Assembly: GCA_902760755.1 (NCBI GenBank)
Contig: CACWHK010000001.1
Span: 93,315 to 157,314 of the forward strand
Source: an uncultured Lachnospiraceae bacterium
GTDB taxonomy: Bacteria; Bacillota; Clostridia; Lachnospirales; Lachnospiraceae
Direction: 5' to 3'
Length of the DNA stretch: 64,000 nucleotides
The notes under the pieces were generated by a model. That model was given only the letters and a program-made list of their open reading frames with translations. It did no database searches and was not told where the DNA came from. Numbering within the stretch: the first letter of the stretch is position 1; the number at the start of each line of letters is the position of its first letter. Of this stretch, positions 62,259-64,000 are shown one piece after another. The position numbers were made by a program, and so were the translations under genes.

Positions 62259-64000
62259 ATGGAAGTGATACTGGCAAAGAAGGCCGGTTTCTGCTTCGGT
62301 GTGAAGCGTGCCGTGGATCTGGCATACGCCGAAGCCGAAAAAACCGAGCAGGCCTATACCTACGGACCGATCATCCATAATGAGGAGGTTACGAAGGAAC
62401 TGGAGGAAAAGGGCGTTCACTGTGTGGATTCCCTGGATGGAATCCTGCAGCTTCCTCCTTCCACCATCATTATCCGGTCCCATGGCATCGGCCGGAGGGA
62501 ATATGAAGCCATCGAGGCGGCAGGACATCGTATCGTGGATGCGACCTGCCCCTTTGTTAAGAATATCCATAGGATCGTGAAGGAACGGTCCGAGGCGGGA
62601 GACGTGATCGTGATCATCGGAGACCCGGCCCACGCGGAGGTTCAGGGTATCCGGGACTGGTGTGTATCCGCCCCTTATATCATATCCTCCGCTGAGGATG
62701 TACAGGGCCTTCCGGGTCCTACCGATCATCAGGTGACCGTTGTCAGTCAGACAACATTTCATCTAAAAAAATTTGAAGAAATAGTTGTATTATTGAAAGA
62801 AAAATATTATAATATACATGTTTGTCAGACTGTATGCAATGCCACCGAAGAACGTCAGACGGAAGCGAGAGTGTTAGCTTCCAAGGTCGATGCAATGATC
62901 GTGATCGGAGGCAGGCATAGCTCCAACACTCAGAAGCTTGTGGAGATCAGCCGGCAGGCATGTGGAAATACTTACTACATACAGACACTCGATGATTTGG
63001 ATTTGACTGCTTTTGAATCCGTGCGTAGGGTAGGTATTACAGCTGGGGCATCTACCCCGAACAAAATCATTAAGGAGGTTCATGACAGCATGTCAGAAGA
63101 AAACTTTGAACAGATGTTACAGGATGAGACTCCTGTATCCATCCGGACAGGACAGATCGTTGAGGGTAAGGTGATCGGTGTAAAGCCGGATGAGCTTGTA
63201 GTAAACATTAACTACAAGTCCGATGGAATCGTAACCGCAAGCGAGTATTCCAACACACCGGTAGATCTCACAACTGAGGTTCAGGTGGGTGACTCCGTTA
63301 CCGCAAAGGTAATGAAGATCAATGACGGTGAAGGACAGGTAGTTCTTTCCGTAAAGAAGGTGAAGGCTGAGAAGGCTTATGATGAGCTGGAGAAGGCATT
63401 CAACGAGGGTACTGTTGTAAAGGGCGTTGTAACACAGGCACTTTCCGGCGGCCTTTCCGTATCTGTAGATGAGTGCAGAGTATTCATCCCCGCAAGCCTT
63501 GTATCCGATACCTTCGAGAAGAATCTTGAGAAGTATGTCGGCCAGGAGGTTGAGTTCATCCTGACTGAGTTTAACCCGCATAAGAGAAGAGTGATCGGTA
63601 ACCGTAAGCAGCTGATCGTTGACAGAAAGAAGAAGGCTGCTGAGGAGCTGTTCGCACGGATCGAGGTTGGACAGACCGTAGAGGGATCCGTAAAGAATGT
63701 AACAGACTTCGGTGCATTTATCGATCTGGGCGGAGCAGACGGACTCCTTCACATCTCCGAGATGTCCTGGGGCCGCGTAGAGAATCCGAAGAAGATCTTC
63801 AAGGTTGGTGATGTCGTTAAGTGCTTCATCAAGGAGATCAACGGTGAGAAGATTGCCCTTTCTCTGAAGTTTGATGATCAGAATCCGTGGCTTTCCGCTG
63901 CTGAGAAGTATGCGATCGGTACCATCGTAACCGGACGCGTAGCTCGTATGACAGACTTTGGTGCGTTCATCGTACTGGAGCCGGGCATCGATGCACTGCT
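62259..64000 (+). CDS. Fused HMBPP reductase (IspH) - ribosomal protein S1 (3' end outside window)
   Basis: One open frame of at least 580 codons running off the window. Residues 1 to about 275 are IspH, with the iron-sulfur cysteines in GFCFGVKRAV (Cys 13), VDATCPFVKNIH and TVCNATEERQTE; it makes IPP and DMAPP in the MEP pathway. From about residue 278 (MSEENFEQ) it is S1: repeat 1 about 293-365, repeat 2 about 380-450, repeat 3 GSVKNVTDFGAFIDLGGADG (about 470), repeat 4 VTGRVARMTDFGAFIVL, cut by the end. This fusion is known in Clostridia. GGGAAAG lies before the ATG. Part of the IspH half (about 62758-62830) is unusually AT-rich. Confidence 0.95.
   Translation, partial: MEVILAKKAGFCFGVKRAVDLAYAEAEKTEQAYTYGPIIHNEEVTKELEEKGVHCVDSLDGILQLPPSTIIIRSHGIGRREYEAIEAAGHRIVDATCPFVKNIHRIVKERSEAGDVIVIIGDPAHAEVQGIRDWCVSAPYIISSAEDVQGLPGPTDHQVTVVSQTTFHLKKFEEIVVLLKEKYYNIHVCQTVCNATEERQTEARVLASKVDAMIVIGGRHSSNTQKLVEISRQACGNTYYIQTLDDLDLTAFESVRRVGITAGASTPNKIIKEVHDSMSEENFEQMLQDETPVSIRTGQIVEGKVIGVKPDELVVNINYKSDGIVTASEYSNTPVDLTTEVQVGDSVTAKVMKINDGEGQVVLSVKKVKAEKAYDELEKAFNEGTVVKGVVTQALSGGLSVSVDECRVFIPASLVSDTFEKNLEKYVGQEVEFILTEFNPHKRRVIGNRKQLIVDRKKKAAEELFARIEVGQTVEGSVKNVTDFGAFIDLGGADGLLHISEMSWGRVENPKKIFKVGDVVKCFIKEINGEKIALSLKFDDQNPWLSAAEKYAIGTIVTGRVARMTDFGAFIVLEPGIDAL
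62785..62813 (+). promoter_or_regulatory. Possible internal promoter within the ispH part
   Basis: TTGTAT (62785-62790), 17-base spacer, TATAAT (62808-62813), in an AT-rich patch inside the GC-richer gene. It lies 277 bases upstream of the internal S1 start. Confidence 0.4.
63072..63092 (+). promoter_or_regulatory. Internal ribosome binding site and start at the IspH-S1 junction
   Basis: A full AAGGAGG (63072-63078) lies 11 bases before the in-frame ATG at 63090, where the S1 part begins (MSEENFEQ). The fused frame reads through it as IKEVHDSM. It could let S1 be made separately. Confidence 0.5.

Overview
The window looks like chromosomal core genome of a Clostridia member, most likely Lachnospiraceae. 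The GC content looks moderate (a little over half by eye), Shine-Dalgarno sites are strong (AGGAGG-like), and almost all genes lie on the + strand in short operons. Markers that fit this group are the fused ispH-rpsA gene after cmk, adjacent fhs-folD, a Na+-pumping biotin-dependent decarboxylase cluster, a DUF6382-FHA protein, a giant beta-propeller hybrid sensor kinase and a GH94 phosphorylase. I see no phage, insertion sequence, CRISPR array or obvious island.

Layout. 1-8.3 kb: end of a MacB-type permease, a SEC-C protein, a UvrD-like helicase, chorismate mutase, an LCP cell-wall ligase and a heterodimeric ABC exporter. 8.3-17.6 kb: tex, a class III aminotransferase, an M18 aminopeptidase and a 1454-aa hybrid sensor protein whose canonical phospho-acceptor histidine is Asn. 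17.8-22.4 kb: a complete pantothenate set (panG-like, panB, panC, panD) plus coaBC, leading to 4'-phosphopantetheine. A composite structured repeat with two perfect 45-bp copies sits before coaBC. 22.5-25.5 kb: pyrE, a 49-aa membrane peptide, an Lrp regulator, a patatin-like protein and birA.

25.5-32 kb: tRNA-Gly(GCC), guaB, a folded intergenic element of unknown family, typA, pncB and an FHA protein. 32-33.8 kb is the only minus-strand block (argH and a 57-aa gene), closed by a bidirectional terminator. 33.9-37.5 kb: a transglutaminase-like protein, a promoter-to-terminator unit that looks like a small RNA, then a perfect CIRCE operator before htpG. 37.5-47 kb: rpsO with a folded leader, a fused aroE-aroK, pnp with a hairpin leader, a cellobiose-phosphorylase-like gene and ftsK/spoIIIE. 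47-51.8 kb: fhs, folD, rimO and pgsA.

51.8-57.4 kb holds five genes that together encode a 12S-type carboxyltransferase, an OadG-like anchor fused to a lipoprotein domain, a biotin carrier, the OadB sodium pump and a 5S-type OadA carboxyltransferase. They have the parts of both a transcarboxylase and a sodium-pumping decarboxylase. The birA gene at 24.7 kb could biotinylate the carrier. 57.4-64 kb: an esterase, a BaiN/HI0933 flavoprotein, a membrane diguanylate cyclase, cmk and the 5' part of ispH-rpsA, which runs off the end. The most unusual signals are in intergenic DNA and domain architecture, not in a new gene family. All identifications are by motif reading; no database search was run.
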